Shown: positions 52,071-62,928 of the stretch, one piece after another
Layout of the letters: each line of letters starts with the position of its first letter
Position numbering within the stretch: position 1 is the stretch's first letter
Source of the DNA: Nocardia ninae NBRC 108245
GTDB lineage: Bacteria > Actinomycetota > Actinomycetes > Mycobacteriales > Mycobacteriaceae
Assembly: GCF_007990755.1 (NCBI RefSeq)
Contig: NZ_BJXA01000027.1
Location: forward strand, 37,896 to 101,895
Length of the DNA stretch: 64,000 nt
Direction of reading: 5' to 3'
The notes under the pieces: generated by a model
The model's database searches: none
The model's input: the letters and a program-made list of their open reading frames with translations, nothing else
Told to the model about the DNA's origin: nothing
Translations under genes and position numbers: made by a program

Positions 52071-52245
52071 GTCGGTTGGTGTGTTTCCCCGCACAGTTGC
52101 CGGGTAATATCCCGGCGATAGCTGTTCGGTATGACCCGGCGTGTCCCTGGTGGATTCGCCGGGTCATTGCTGAACATCGGCCTAGGCTGCCAGCGGCGTC
52201 ACCGAGTCGGCGACGTTTTCGGTAGCCACTTTCGAGAGGATGGAA

Positions 52246-52806
52246 ATGCACCACTTCGCTCGACGAACGGCTGGATACACTGCCTTGCTCGCCGCCACCG
52301 GCCTGATCATCGCCGGCTGCAGCAGCAATGACGACGACGACAAGAACGACAGCGCGGCCTCGGCGGGAGCGTCGGCGGCCTCGGCGCTGATGACCACCAC
52401 GGTCCCGATGGGCACCACCGAGGAGCACACCTCCGGTGCCGCGGAGGAGACCAAGATCGCGACGCAGCGTGGTGACATCGCCGTCTCCGGGCACATTTTC
52501 GACAAGTACGTGCAGACCGGCGGCCCGACCGGCCCGCTCGGCGCTCCGCTGGAAGCGCAGGAAGACGGACCCGACGACGGCAAGTACCAGGACTTCGTCG
52601 GCGGCACGATCTACAAGGCCAAGGACGGCCAGCCGCACATCATCTGGGGCGAGATCCGCAAGGCGTGGGAAGACAACGGCGGCGCCAAGGGCAAGCTCGG
52701 CTACCCCACCAGCGACGAGAAGGACATCGCGGGCGGCAAGGAGAGCGACTTCTCCGGTGGCACCATCACCTGGGTCGACGGCAAGACGACCGTCACGCCG
52801 AAGTAG
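52246..52806 (+). CDS. LGFP-repeat lipoprotein
   Basis: 186-residue lipoprotein with lipobox IIAGC (Cys about residue 24) and an Asp/Ser-rich spacer. Two LGFP-type repeats follow: TGPLGAPLEAQEDG...YQDFVGGTIY and KGKLGYPTSDEKDI...SDFSGGTITW. LGFP repeats are thought to help proteins bind the mycolyl-arabinogalactan wall. ATG 52246 is used because GAGAGGA then has room. Alone between phoH2 and desA2. Confidence 0.85.
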   Translation: MHHFARRTAGYTALLAATGLIIAGCSSNDDDDKNDSAASAGASAASALMTTTVPMGTTEEHTSGAAEETKIATQRGDIAVSGHIFDKYVQTGGPTGPLGAPLEAQEDGPDDGKYQDFVGGTIYKAKDGQPHIIWGEIRKAWEDNGGAKGKLGYPTSDEKDIAGGKESDFSGGTITWVDGKTTVTPK

Positions 52807-52908
52807 GTAGTCGGTTCGGCGCCCGGGGCGGCTGAGCCGGTCCCGGGCGCCCGTCCAGTCTTATCCAATGAATGCCCGTATTTCGGGCTCAACCGCTAGG
52901 TTGGCTAG

Positions 52909-53766
52909 GTGCAAACTCTCTTGACCGATCGCGAGTTGCTCGAATCCCTCGCGCTGGACGTGGAATCCATTCTGCGTCGCCACATCGACGCCGCCGACGG
53001 ATGGCAGCCGCACGACTTCGTGCCGTGGGACGACGGCCGTAACTTCGCGTTCCTCCACGGGACCGACTGGGCGCCGGAGCAGTCCGAGCTCAGCGAGGTC
53101 GCCAAGCTGGCGTTGACCGTCAGCGTGCTGATCGCGGACAACCTGCCCTCGTACCACCGGGAGCTGGGCAAGTACCTGCGCACCGGCGCGTGGTGGCGCT
53201 GGGTCGGCCGGTGGACCGCCGAGGAGAACCGCCACGAGATCATGATCCGCAACTTCCTCATGGTGACTCGGGCGGTGGACCCGGTCGAGCTGGAGCGGAT
53301 GCGGATGAAGCACATGACCGACGGCTTCCGCCGCCCGGGCATGCACCTGCTCGACGTGCTGGCCGCCTGCGCCTTCGAAGAGGTCGCCGCCGCCATCCGG
53401 CATCGCAACACCGCGGCGCTCGGCGAGAGCCCGATGGTCACAGCGATCGCCGAGCGCATCGCGCTCGATGACGAGATGCAGGCGGTCGTGTTCGCCGAGC
53501 TGGTCGAGGCAGGCCTGAACGTGGCGCCCGATCAGGCGATGCGCGCCATCGCCGACCAGGTCGCCGACTTCAAGGTGCCCTCGGTGACGCTGGCCGACGG
53601 CCGCACCAGCGACGAGGTGCTCGCCGTAGCCGGGATCTACGACCCGGCCAAGGAGAACGAGTTGGTCTTCAAGCCGCTGCTGAAGCGGTGGAACGTCTTC
53701 ACTCGGACCGACCTCGGTGAAGCGGGCGAAGCGGCTCGCGCCGAACTCGCGCATCTGCGCGACTGA
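52909..53766 (+). CDS. desA2: acyl-ACP desaturase DesA2-like (di-iron)
   Basis: 285-residue fatty-acid desaturase-2 family protein. Di-iron ligands can be placed in WTAEENRHEIMIRNF (about residue 105) and FEEVAAAIRHRN (about 157); the partner Glu/His on the first helix pair are less clear. It should introduce or support double bonds in mycolate precursors, although DesA2-type proteins may be catalytically weak. GTG start 52909. A strong T-rich terminator follows. Confidence 0.9.
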   Translation: MQTLLTDRELLESLALDVESILRRHIDAADGWQPHDFVPWDDGRNFAFLHGTDWAPEQSELSEVAKLALTVSVLIADNLPSYHRELGKYLRTGAWWRWVGRWTAEENRHEIMIRNFLMVTRAVDPVELERMRMKHMTDGFRRPGMHLLDVLAACAFEEVAAAIRHRNTAALGESPMVTAIAERIALDDEMQAVVFAELVEAGLNVAPDQAMRAIADQVADFKVPSVTLADGRTSDEVLAVAGIYDPAKENELVFKPLLKRWNVFTRTDLGEAGEAARAELAHLRD

Positions 53767-53773
53767 ATTACCC

Positions 53774-53818
53774 CCGGTCGGCGCGTGGATTTACCGCGCC
53801 GACCGGATTTTTTCCTTT
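53774..53818 (+). terminator. intrinsic terminator of desA2 with T-run
   Basis: Perfect 12-bp stem (CCGGTCGGCGCG with CGCGCCGACCGG), 9-base loop, then TTTTTTCCTTTTT. A full T-run is rare in this genome and makes this the clearest intrinsic terminator here. Confidence 0.92.
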
Positions 53819-53906
53819 TTCGCGTAGTTGTGATGAAACACACGCGATGTCGCCAGCGATTAGCTGTGTACATCCGCATTATGCGGAAGCGAGAAAGGAA
53901 AGAATC

Positions 53907-53993
53907 ATGGTTGAAGCAATTGTCGAGGGCATGGTCGCCCTCTTCGGTGTCGGCGCTAAGGCGTTCCTCGCAGCACTCGGCATCGTCTTCTGA
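53907..53993 (+). CDS. 28-residue hydrophobic peptide
   Basis: Frame MVEAIVEGMVALFGVGAKAF... of 28 residues forms one hydrophobic, partly amphipathic helix with a single Lys. It has AGGAAAG 8 bases before ATG, a terminator of the upstream gene 90 bp before it, and its own hairpin terminator 9 bp after the stop, so it is an isolated transcription unit. A palindrome (CCGCATTATGCGG, 53874-53886) precedes it. Membrane peptide or type I toxin-like are possible; no family recognised. Confidence 0.6.
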   Translation: MVEAIVEGMVALFGVGAKAFLAALGIVF

Positions 53994-54001
53994 TGTCCCC
54001 C

Positions 54002-54035
54002 GCGTGGGTATTCGGCCACGCCGAGCTACCCACGC
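54002..54035 (+). terminator. terminator of the 28-residue peptide gene
   Basis: Perfect 9-bp stem (GCGTGGGTA with TACCCACGC), 16-base loop, 9 bp after the stop codon. Confidence 0.75.
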
Positions 54036-54047
54036 CCACGCTCCGCC

Positions 54048-54091
54048 GAGCGTCACGTCGGACCAGTATGAGGGTGTCCGACGTGGCGCTC
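54048..54091 (-). terminator. terminator of fum
   Basis: 16-bp stem with one mismatch (GAGCGTCACGTCGGAC with 54076-54091), 12-base loop, 22 bp beyond the fum stop on the minus strand. Confidence 0.8.
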
Positions 54092-54112
54092 GCGCGGCGT
54101 CGAAAGTAATTG

Positions 54113-55516
<1,404 letters not shown>

Positions 55517-55671
55517 GTTTCCGACCATATGCCCGAGACGACCGTCATGGGGCTGCCACGCCTGTAGTGATTCGCACATCCGCGGCTGCGTCGCACCCGG
55601 AATATCCGCGGGGTGGTCGACAGGTCGCGGCGCGGGACCGTTCGGCTTGCCTCGATGTGCCCGCAAAAGCA

Positions 55672-55700
55672 GAGACGCGCAGGGGATACCTGCGCGTCTC
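55672..55700 (-). terminator. terminator of glpX
   Basis: Perfect 12-bp stem (GAGACGCGCAGG with CCTGCGCGTCTC) and 5-base loop, followed on the minus strand by TGCTTTTG. It separates glpX from fum, so the two are not simply one transcript. Confidence 0.85.
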
Positions 55701-55721
55701 GGTGTTCTCGATGGTGCCGGA

Positions 55722-56765
55722 TCAGGGCAGCGGCGGCACCGCGTGCTCGTCACCGATGAAGTCGACCGAGGAGTACTCGCGCAGCTTGGTCAGCCGGTGG
55801 TAGGCGTCGATCATCCGGACCGTGCCGGACTTGGAGCGCATCACGATCGACTGGGTGGACGCGCCGCCACCGTAGTAGCGCACGCCGCGCAGCAGGTCAC
55901 CGTCGGTGACGCCGGTGGCGCAGAAGAAGACGTTGTCGCCCGCCACCAGATCCTCGGTGGTGAGTACCCGATCCAGATCGTGGCCCGCGTCGATCGCCTT
56001 CTGCCGCTCGTCGTCGTCGGTGGGGGCCAGCATGCCCTGCAGCTCGCCGCCCATACAGCGCATCGCGGCGGCCGCGATGATGCCCTCGGGGGTGCCGCCG
56101 ACGCCGACCAGGATGTCGGTGCCCGAGTCGGGCCTGGCCGCGGCGATGGCGCCCGCGACGTCGCCGTCGGAGATCAGCCGGATGCGCGCGCCCGCGTCCC
56201 GGACCTGCTGGATCAGCTCGGCGTGCCGGGGCCGGTCCAGGATGCAGACGGTCAGGTCCGACTTCGACAGGCCCTTGGCCTTGGCGACCCGGCGGATGTT
56301 CTCGCCGATGGGGACCGAGATGTCGATCACGTCGGCGGCGTCCGGGCCGACCGCGATCTTGCTCATGTAGAACACCGCGGACGGGTCGAACATCGCGCCG
56401 CGCTGGGCGACCGCGAGCACCGCGATGGCACCGGGGGAGCCCTTCGACATCAGCGTGGTGCCGTCGACCGGGTCGACCGCGAAATCGACCTCGGGTCCGG
56501 TGCCGTCACCGACGAGCTCGCCGTTGAACAGCATGGGCGCCTCGTCCTTCTCGCCCTCGCCGATGACGACCACGCCGCGCATGGAGACCGAGTTGACCAA
56601 CTGGCGCATCGCGTCGACCGCGGCGCCGTCGCCCCCCTCCTTGTCTCCGCGCCCGACCCAGCGCCCTGCGGCCATCGCACCGGCCTCGGTGACGCGGACC
56701 AGCTCGAGCGCGAGGTTGCGGTCCGGCGCCTCGCGGCGGCTCGGTGTCGGGGAAGATGCCGTCAT
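55722..56765 (-). CDS. glpX: class II fructose-1,6-bisphosphatase
   Basis: 347-residue gluconeogenic phosphatase. Metal-binding and catalytic residues are in [14 protein letters not shown] and [50 protein letters not shown] and [15 protein letters not shown] are class II (GlpX) hallmarks. Start ATG 56765 ([23 protein letters not shown]) matches the family N-terminus. Corresponds to Rv1099c. Confidence 0.96.
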   Translation of the reverse strand: MTASSPTPSRREAPDRNLALELVRVTEAGAMAAGRWVGRGDKEGGDGAAVDAMRQLVNSVSMRGVVVIGEGEKDEAPMLFNGELVGDGTGPEVDFAVDPVDGTTLMSKGSPGAIAVLAVAQRGAMFDPSAVFYMSKIAVGPDAADVIDISVPIGENIRRVAKAKGLSKSDLTVCILDRPRHAELIQQVRDAGARIRLISDGDVAGAIAAARPDSGTDILVGVGGTPEGIIAAAAMRCMGGELQGMLAPTDDDERQKAIDAGHDLDRVLTTEDLVAGDNVFFCATGVTDGDLLRGVRYYGGGASTQSIVMRSKSGTVRMIDAYHRLTKLREYSSVDFIGDEHAVPPLP

Positions 56766-56956
56766 TGCGGGGTGCCTCCTGTGCGTCGGTACAAAAGCTG
56801 TGCGCCGCGCGCGGGGTCCTGGGTGGTTACGCAAGCTGCATGACCGCGCGCGTCGGTCCGGACGATTGTCTCACTCGAACTGAGACGGGCGTACACCCTG
56901 CTCGGTCGATCGGGGTGCGTGCGGACGGACCGGACGCGCGAGTGGATACTGAGTGC

Positions 56957-57523
56957 GTGTCCCCGCAAAAGCCACGCATCATGAACGACTACCGGGATCT
57001 GTTCTGGTCGCTGATCCCCCTCGTGTTGATCGCCGTGGTTTTCGCCGGCCTGGCGAGCCAATGCAGTTTCGCCGCAAAGGGTCCGACGCAGGGGCAGATC
57101 CCGCACTTCGATGCGAAGGCAGCGCTCACCTCCGACGCGCGCAGCCTGCCGTTCCCCATCCGGAACCCGGCCGTGCCCACCGACTGGACCCCCAACTCCG
57201 GCAGCCGCGAGAACATCAGCGGCAACGGCGGCGGACCGATCAGCACTGTCGGCTATATCACTAACCACGGCGCCTACATGCGTTTCAGCCAGAGCAGCGC
57301 GACCGAGGAAGCCCTGTCCCGATTCGTGTTGGGCTCCCGCTATGCCACCGGTACCGAGCAGATCGGCGACCAGAAATGGATCGTCTACGCCGAGCCCGGC
57401 TCGGAATCGGCCTGGATCACCGACCTCGGCCAGGCGCGGGTGCTCATCACCGGCGCCGGTCAGCGTGAGTCTTTCGTCACGCTCGCACAGGCCATCACCG
57501 CGGCACCGCCGATCAAGCCCTGA
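56957..57523 (+). CDS. DUF4245 membrane-anchored protein (Rv1100-like)
   Basis: 188-residue protein with one N-terminal transmembrane helix (about residues 16-36, LIPLVLIAVVFAGLASQCSF) and an extracellular DUF4245 domain (PVTDWTPNSGSRENI-like, YITNHGAYMRFSQSSATEEAL, TGAGQRESFVTLAQAI). Function unknown. GTG 56957 is the usual start type for it. Divergent from glpX, as in mycobacteria. Confidence 0.86.
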   Translation: MSPQKPRIMNDYRDLFWSLIPLVLIAVVFAGLASQCSFAAKGPTQGQIPHFDAKAALTSDARSLPFPIRNPAVPTDWTPNSGSRENISGNGGGPISTVGYITNHGAYMRFSQSSATEEALSRFVLGSRYATGTEQIGDQKWIVYAEPGSESAWITDLGQARVLITGAGQRESFVTLAQAITAAPPIKP

Positions 57524-57626
57524 CCCCGCGTGCGCATCGAGCCCTGATGAATGGGGTCGTGCGCAGCGGACGAAGTCGTCGAATACTGCTTGCTGGGCGG
57601 GGATTCGGACGAACTCGGACAGAGCT

Positions 57627-57848
57627 ATGAAAAAAACCATTGCAGGCCTTGCGGTCGCCACCATGCTGCTGGCACCGGCGACGGCGACCGCCGCCACTCC
57701 GCTCGATCACCCTCCCGCGACGCTCGTCGCCGACAGCGGTTCCGCCGCGACCGGTTCGGCCGGCGAATACCTGTGCAGACTGCTGAAGATGTTGCGCGCC
57801 GGGTGGGTCGACAGCTCCGGCGGCGGCCCCGCCTGCACGTTTCCCTAG
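57627..57848 (+). CDS. small secreted protein, 73 residues
   Basis: Good signal peptide: MKKT, hydrophobic IAGLAVATMLLAPATATA, cut about residue 22-23. The ~50-residue mature peptide has a helix (EYLCRLLKMLRAGW) and a C-terminal [11 protein letters not shown], with two cysteines likely disulfide-bonded. No family recognised. It starts about 100 bp after the DUF4245 stop, and its stop overlaps that of the convergent VOC gene by 4 bases. Confidence 0.65.
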   Translation: MKKTIAGLAVATMLLAPATATAATPLDHPPATLVADSGSAATGSAGEYLCRLLKMLRAGWVDSSGGGPACTFP

Positions 57849-58189
57849 CGGTGGTTGACCACGTTGACGATGGTGCCGCTGGGGTCGCGGACGAAGAAGC
57901 GGCGCACGCCCCACTGTTCGTCGGTCAGCGGATAGACGATGTCGGCGCCCGCGGCGGTCATCGCCGCGTGCACCGCATCCACGTCTTCGACCTCGACGCT
58001 CATATTCGGCTGCAACTTCTCCGCGCCGGGGCCGATGAGCAGCACCTGGGCGGTGGGGTTGGCGGGGGAGGCCATCGTGACGACCCAGCCGAGGTCCATC
58101 GCCTCCTCGAAGCCGAGCAGGCGATAGAAGTCGCGGCTGCGCTCGATGTCGGTGGTGTGGATGTCCGGCGTCGCCCGGCGGATCGTCAT
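57845..58189 (-). CDS. VOC-family protein downstream of xseB
   Basis: 114-residue glyoxalase/bleomycin-resistance-fold protein ([25 protein letters not shown] at the start, [15 protein letters not shown], and [19 protein letters not shown] at the end). Start ATG 58189 overlaps the xseB stop by 4 bases, so it is the third gene of the xseA-xseB operon. Substrate unknown. Confidence 0.88.
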   Translation of the reverse strand: MTIRRATPDIHTTDIERSRDFYRLLGFEEAMDLGWVVTMASPANPTAQVLLIGPGAEKLQPNMSVEVEDVDAVHAAMTAAGADIVYPLTDEQWGVRRFFVRDPSGTIVNVVNHR

Positions 58190-58434
58190 TTCTCGGCCTC
58201 CAGGTCGGTGCGTGACAGCGCGTCCTCCACGCGTCTCCTGGCACCGGCCAGGTGCTCCTCGCAGCGGTTGGCCAGCGCTTCGCCGCGCTCCCACAGGGCG
58301 AGCGACTCATCGAGGTCGAGGCCGCCCTGTTCGAGCATCTTCACGACATTGACCAGTTCGTCGCGGGCACGCTCGTAACCGAAGGTGGCGATCTCAGCCA
58401 ATTCGGTCTCGGCATCCTTGCCGGGCTCGGCCAA
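58186..58434 (-). CDS. xseB: exodeoxyribonuclease VII small subunit
   Basis: 82-residue helical subunit ([44 protein letters not shown], cut here in two by eye) that assembles with XseA to degrade single-stranded DNA in repair. The start is TTG 58434, preceded by a strong AAGGAGGAG and lying 2 bp after the xseA stop. Corresponds to Rv1107c. Confidence 0.94.
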   Translation of the reverse strand: MAEPGKDAETELAEIATFGYERARDELVNVVKMLEQGGLDLDESLALWERGEALANRCEEHLAGARRRVEDALSRTDLEAEK

Positions 58435-58436
58435 GG

Positions 58437-59813
58437 TCAGCTCCTCCTTGTTGCGGTGTCGTCGGTCTTGTCCTGGCGGGGGCCTAGTGCCTGGGTGCCC
58501 AGCGCGGCCGCGGTGACCGCGCCGTCGGCGACCCTGATGCGTAGCTGGCTGCCCGCGGGTGAGTCTTCGATCGTGCGCACCACGTGCCGTTCCGGGCCGG
58601 CGACGCGCTGCACGACAGCGTAGCCACGGGCCAGGGTGGCGGCCGGGCCCACCGCGGTCAGCTTCTCGCGCAGGTGGCGGGTCGCGGTGGCCTCGGTGCG
58701 AATGAACTGCTCGGCACAGCGGCGGGTCGACGCGCGCAGGCGCTCGATTTCCTCACGGCGCCGGTCGATTTCGCGCAGCGGATCGGCGAGCACGGGGCGC
58801 GAACGCAGTTGGGTCAGCGCGCGGGTCTCGCGGTCGACCCAGCCGCGCAACGCGGCGGCGGAGCGGGCGCGCATATCGCGCACACCGGCCAACTCCGCGG
58901 CGGCGTCGGGCACCACGCGCTTGGCGGCGTCGGTGGGCGTGGCGGCGCGCAGGTCGGCGACGAGATCGCTGAGCGGGTTGTCCGGCTCGTGGCCGATCGC
59001 GCTCACGATGGGGGTGGTCGCGGCGACGATGGCGCGGCACAGTGCCTCGTCGGAGAAGGCAAGCAGGTCCTCCACGCTGCCGCCGCCGCGGGCGAGCACG
59101 ATCACCTCGACGGACGGGTTGCGGTCGAGCTGGGCGAGGGCCTCGAGCATCTGCGGCACCGCGGTCGGACCCTGCACAGCGGTATTGCGGATCTCGAAAC
59201 GCACTGCGGGCCAGCGGTTTCTGGCCACCGTCAGAACGTCGCGTTCGGCGGCGCTGGCCCGGCCGGTGATCAGGCCGACGGTCTTGGGCAGGAACGGCAG
59301 CGGCCGCTTGAGTCGCACGTCGAAGAGGCCTTCGGCGGCGAGCAGGGCCTTCAGCCGCTCGATGCGGGCGAGCAGTTCGCCGATGCCGACCGGGCGAATC
59401 TCGATGACACGCAACGACAGTGTGCCCCGGCCGGTGAAGAACGAGAGCTTGCCGTAGACCACGACCCGGCTGCCTTCCTGCAGCGGGATCGGGGACTTGC
59501 GGATGAGGTCCGGGTCGCAGGTCACCGACAACGACATGTCCGCGGACGGATCACGCAGCACCAGGAACGCCGTGCGGGTGCCCGGTCGCAGATTGATCTG
59601 GGTGATCTGGCCCTCGACCCAGATGCTGCCGAGCCGGTCGATCCACTGCGCGACCTTGATCGCGACGGAGCGCACCGGATACGGCTGCTCGGCGGAGTTG
59701 GCGGGCGCGGCGGAACTCGCGGGCGCGGCGGGGGCCTGCGCGGGCGGTTGGCCGGTGCGCTCCGGTTGACCGGGGGTCACCCGGCCAACCGTCGACGAAG
59801 GTGTGCGTGGCAC
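58437..59813 (-). CDS. xseA: exodeoxyribonuclease VII large subunit
   Basis: 458-residue catalytic subunit. A Pro/Ala-rich N-terminal tail (1-45) precedes the OB fold ([24 protein letters not shown]). The catalytic domain has [36 protein letters not shown] and [27 protein letters not shown], followed by a long coiled coil. GTG start 59813. Followed at once by xseB. Confidence 0.95.
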   Translation of the reverse strand: MPRTPSSTVGRVTPGQPERTGQPPAQAPAAPASSAAPANSAEQPYPVRSVAIKVAQWIDRLGSIWVEGQITQINLRPGTRTAFLVLRDPSADMSLSVTCDPDLIRKSPIPLQEGSRVVVYGKLSFFTGRGTLSLRVIEIRPVGIGELLARIERLKALLAAEGLFDVRLKRPLPFLPKTVGLITGRASAAERDVLTVARNRWPAVRFEIRNTAVQGPTAVPQMLEALAQLDRNPSVEVIVLARGGGSVEDLLAFSDEALCRAIVAATTPIVSAIGHEPDNPLSDLVADLRAATPTDAAKRVVPDAAAELAGVRDMRARSAAALRGWVDRETRALTQLRSRPVLADPLREIDRRREEIERLRASTRRCAEQFIRTEATATRHLREKLTAVGPAATLARGYAVVQRVAGPERHVVRTIEDSPAGSQLRIRVADGAVTAAALGTQALGPRQDKTDDTATRRS

Positions 59814-59856
59814 CCGAGGTTGGGCACCCCGAGGAGGCGCACGCGCATGGTTTCGG

Positions 59857-60534
59857 TCACTGCGCCTGCACGGTGGCGATCCGATTCGTCAGCATGGTCA
59901 CGAACGGCGCCCGGTTGCGGGTCTGCTGCTCGTAGTCCAGCAGCGCGGTGAGGTCTTCGACGGTCAGCATGCGCAGGCGGGCGCGCAGCTGAGCCAGGGT
60001 CATGCCGCCGTAGTCGTAGCGGGTGGCGACTTCGGGCACGCTGATCTCCGGCGCGGGGTCGGCCGCGGGGACGATCTCCAGCTTTGTCTCCGACACCGGT
60101 TCAGTGGTTTCCGGCTCGTCGGTGCTCGATACCGAGGTGCTGTGGCCGTTGCCCTCGGCAGCACGGGCGGCGGCTTCGGCGGGCAGTGTCTCGCGAGCCG
60201 TATAGGTGGCAGGCTCGGGCTCGTCGGTGGCGTACAGGTCGAAGCGGCTGGTGCGCGTCGTGCTGCCGCTCTGGGTCGGCTCCGCGTCGAGGTCCTCGTC
60301 GAAGGTGGCCCACTCCGGCTGTTCCTCCGGAGAATTGGCCAATCGATCGAAGACCGCGTCGCCCTTGAGCGCGAGGCTCGTCACGAACTGCTGGACGTGC
60401 ATCGTCGTCTGCAGCAGCTGGCTGATGGCGGTGATCGGTAAATTCATTGCGGCCGTGGGTAGCCGACGAGTTTCCTCAACGGCGTAAACGGCGGCCCCGG
60501 CGGCTACCCGGGCCAGGAACGGTGGTCGAAACAT
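59857..60534 (-). CDS. lipid-droplet-associated-type protein (Rv1109c-like)
   Basis: 225-residue protein of a family named lipid droplet-associated in rhodococci and mycobacteria. The N-terminal part is a hydrophobic/amphipathic helix ([28 protein letters not shown]) likely to lie on lipid. The middle is acidic and Thr-rich, and the C-terminus has [33 protein letters not shown] 60534. Between xseA and the divergent ispH, as in M. tuberculosis. Confidence 0.82.
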   Translation of the reverse strand: MFRPPFLARVAAGAAVYAVEETRRLPTAAMNLPITAISQLLQTTMHVQQFVTSLALKGDAVFDRLANSPEEQPEWATFDEDLDAEPTQSGSTTRTSRFDLYATDEPEPATYTARETLPAEAAARAAEGNGHSTSVSSTDEPETTEPVSETKLEIVPAADPAPEISVPEVATRYDYGGMTLAQLRARLRMLTVEDLTALLDYEQQTRNRAPFVTMLTNRIATVQAQ

Positions 60535-60697
60535 GGTCCTAGCCTGCCCGAAATGGTGTGCTATGCAAAGGTCGGGGCTCACGAGAGTGATTCTGGCGTA
60601 TGTCACGGCGCGCGCGGACCTCGCCTCGCCGCACGGTAGCGACTTCGGCGTACTGCCCGGGCGGCGGATAGTCGGTCGGCGCACGTAAGCTGTCGGC

Positions 60698-61708
60698 ATG
60701 TCCTCGGCCATACCCTTGAACGTCGGAATCACCCGCTCAGCGGGTGCCGGAACCGTCGATCCCGTCGGCGGCAAGCGGGTGCTGCTCGCCGAGCCGCGGG
60801 GGTACTGCGCCGGCGTGGACCGAGCGGTGGAAACCGTCGAGAAGACGCTGGAGAAGCACGGTGCGCCGATCTACGTGCGCAAGGAGATCGTGCACAACCG
60901 CCACGTCGTGGAAACGCTGCGTGAGCAGGGCGTCATCTTCGTAGACGAGACCGACGAGGTGCCCGAGGGCTCGGTGGTCGTGTTCTCCGCACACGGTGTC
61001 TCACCTGCGGTGCACACCTCGGCCGCCGCCCGCAACCTGCACACCATCGACGCGACCTGCCCGCTGGTGACGAAGGTGCACCAGGAGGCCAAGCGGTTCG
61101 CCCGCGACGACTACGACATCCTGCTGATCGGCCACGAAGGCCACGAGGAAGTCGAGGGCACGGCGGGCGAGGCGCCCGAGCACGTGCAGCTGGTGGACGG
61201 CCCCGCCTCGGTGGACAAGGTCACCGTCCGCGACGAGTCGAAGGTGATTTGGCTCTCACAAACGACACTGAGCGTCGACGAGACGATGGAGACGGTGCAG
61301 CGGCTGCGCGAGCGCTTTCCGGCGCTGCAGGATCCGCCCAGCGACGACATCTGCTACGCCACCCAGAACCGTCAGGTCGCGGTGAAGGCGATGGCGCCCG
61401 AATGCGATCTGGTGATCGTCGTCGGCTCGCGCAACTCCTCGAACTCGGTGCGCCTGGTCGAGGTCGCGCTCAATGCCGGTGCCAAAGCCTCGTACCTGGT
61501 CGACTACGCCCGCGAGGTGGACCCCGCGTGGCTCACCGACGTCCGCACCGTCGGCATCACCTCGGGTGCCTCGGTGCCGGAGATCCTGGTCCGCGGTGTG
61601 CTGGACATGCTGGAGGAGCACGGTTATGCCGATGTTCAGCCGGTGACCACAGCGAACGAGACCTTGGTCTTCTCGCTGCCGCGCGAACTGCGCACCACCC
61701 GGCGCTGA
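60698..61708 (+). CDS. ispH: 4-hydroxy-3-methylbut-2-enyl diphosphate reductase
   Basis: 336-residue [4Fe-4S] enzyme of the last MEP-pathway step, giving IPP and DMAPP. Cluster cysteines are C37 (GYCAGV), C121 ([10 protein letters not shown]) and C219 (ICYATQNRQ). The proton-relay Glu is in [11 protein letters not shown] and the substrate-binding Ser/Asn in [14 protein letters not shown] 60698. Corresponds to lytB2 (Rv1110). Its 3' end resembles the 25-bp repeat units that follow. Confidence 0.96.
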   Translation: MSSAIPLNVGITRSAGAGTVDPVGGKRVLLAEPRGYCAGVDRAVETVEKTLEKHGAPIYVRKEIVHNRHVVETLREQGVIFVDETDEVPEGSVVVFSAHGVSPAVHTSAAARNLHTIDATCPLVTKVHQEAKRFARDDYDILLIGHEGHEEVEGTAGEAPEHVQLVDGPASVDKVTVRDESKVIWLSQTTLSVDETMETVQRLRERFPALQDPPSDDICYATQNRQVAVKAMAPECDLVIVVGSRNSSNSVRLVEVALNAGAKASYLVDYAREVDPAWLTDVRTVGITSGASVPEILVRGVLDMLEEHGYADVQPVTTANETLVFSLPRELRTTRR

Positions 61709-61835
61709 CCCTCCGCCCGACCATCCGGGGCGGGTCCCTCGCTGGACCACCCGCCGCTGAGCTGCGGCGAACCATGCGGTGTTGAGCTGCCGCGAACCAT
61801 TCGGCGGCGAACTGCGCCGAACCATTCGGCGTCGA
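61704..61835. repeat. 25-bp tandem repeat array, left block
   Basis: Degenerate 25-bp units. The first (61704) begins inside the ispH stop codon context, and clear units start at 61756, 61781 and 61806. The core is GCTGAGCTGCGGCGAACCAT followed by NCGGN. A partial unit follows at 61831. Confidence 0.8.
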
Positions 61836-61840
61836 GCTGG

Positions 61841-62640
61841 GTGTGGATGGCGTGTGCGGATGGGACGTGGTGGCGGGCCGACCCATTCGATGCCGCCATG
61901 GTGTCCGCTTGATCGCCGTAAGGGCCTGACGCCCGCCGTCATGTCCCCGCCGCCACCGGCGCTACGCGTGAACGGGACATGGCGGCGGCGTCACTCGGTG
62001 ATCGCCGCCGTGGTGTCCCTTTGGCCGTTGGTGGCGTTCGTGAGGGGGGGCATGGGGGCGGGTCGAGTCGGTGATTGCCGCTGTGGTGTCCCGTTGGTGT
62101 GGATGGCGTTTGCGGGTGGGACGTGGTGGCGGCCCGACCCACTCGGTCCCCGTCGCGGTGTCCGCTGTGATCGCCGTAAGGGCCTGACAGCGGCCGCCAT
62201 GTCCCCGCCGCCATCGACGCTGCGTGCGAACGGGACGTGGTGGCGGCATCTCTCGGTGATCGCCGCCGTGGTGTCCCTTTGGCCGTTGGTGGCGTTCGTG
62301 AGGGGGACGTGGTGGCGGGTCGACTCGGTGGTTGCCGCTGTGGTGTCCCGTGGGGTGGACGGTGTTCGCGGGTGGGAAGTGGTCGCGGCCGACCCGCTCG
62401 ATGCCGACCGTTGTGTCCGCTTTGATCGCTGTAAGCGCCTGACGCGCGCCGCCATGTCTCCGTCGCCACCGGCGCTGCGCACGAATGGGACAAGGTGGCG
62501 GCGTCACTCGGTGGTTGCCGCCGTGGTGTCCCGTTGGCCGCTGGTGGCATGCGCGAGGGGGACGTGGCGGAGGCATGGCCCGGCTCGGTGCCGCTGTTGG
62601 TCGCGTAAGCGCCTGACGCCTGCCGCTACGCGCGAACGGC
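61841..62640. repeat. about 3.1 copies of a ~256-bp unit with an inner sub-repeat
   Basis: Anchors GGTGATCGCCGCCGTGGTGT (or variant) start at 61997, 62255 and 62510, giving periods of 258 and 255 bp. A related shorter version of the same motif starts at 62070 and 62327, 72-73 bp after the main anchor, so each unit contains an internal duplication. A partial copy fills 61841-61996. Each unit also holds a conserved GATCGCCGTAAGGGCCTGAC-type segment. Open frames run through on both strands because the periods are multiples of three, but they show no protein-like features. Confidence 0.85.
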
Positions 62641-62645
62641 CCGGC

Positions 62646-62820
62646 GCTGAGCTGCGGTAGACCGCCCGGCGCTGAGCTGCGGCGGACCATCCGGCGCTGA
62701 GCTGCGGCGGACCATCCGGCGCTGAGCTGCGGCGGACCATCCGGCGCTGAGCCGCGGCGGGCCGCCCGGTGGTGAGCTGCGCTGAACCGTCCGGAGTTGA
62801 GCTGCGCCTAGCCATTCGGC
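62646..62820. repeat. 25-bp tandem repeat array, right block (7 units)
   Basis: Seven head-to-tail 25-bp units at 62646, 62671, 62696, 62721, 62746, 62771 and 62796. Units 2-4 are identical (GCTGAGCTGCGGCGGACCAT plus CCGGC); the outer ones are degenerate. Same family as the left block, so the 256-bp repeats are bracketed by this array. No spacers, so not CRISPR. Confidence 0.95.
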
Positions 62821-62928
62821 CGACTAAGCGCGGCTGCGTTGTGTCGGATCAGCGTCGGAAGCCGCTTCCGGGCGCGCGGCACGATAAATATGTCGCGCCG
62901 TGGCTGCCCGGCCTGACACCATCGCCGC

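Noticed and set aside
61779-62660. 293-codon frame through the 256-bp repeats
   Set aside because: Trp/Arg-rich repetitive product with no start signal or domain; kept only as a note because the repeat period preserves frame.
62646-62820. possible CRISPR array
   Set aside because: The 25-bp units are directly contiguous with no unique spacers, and no cas genes are present.
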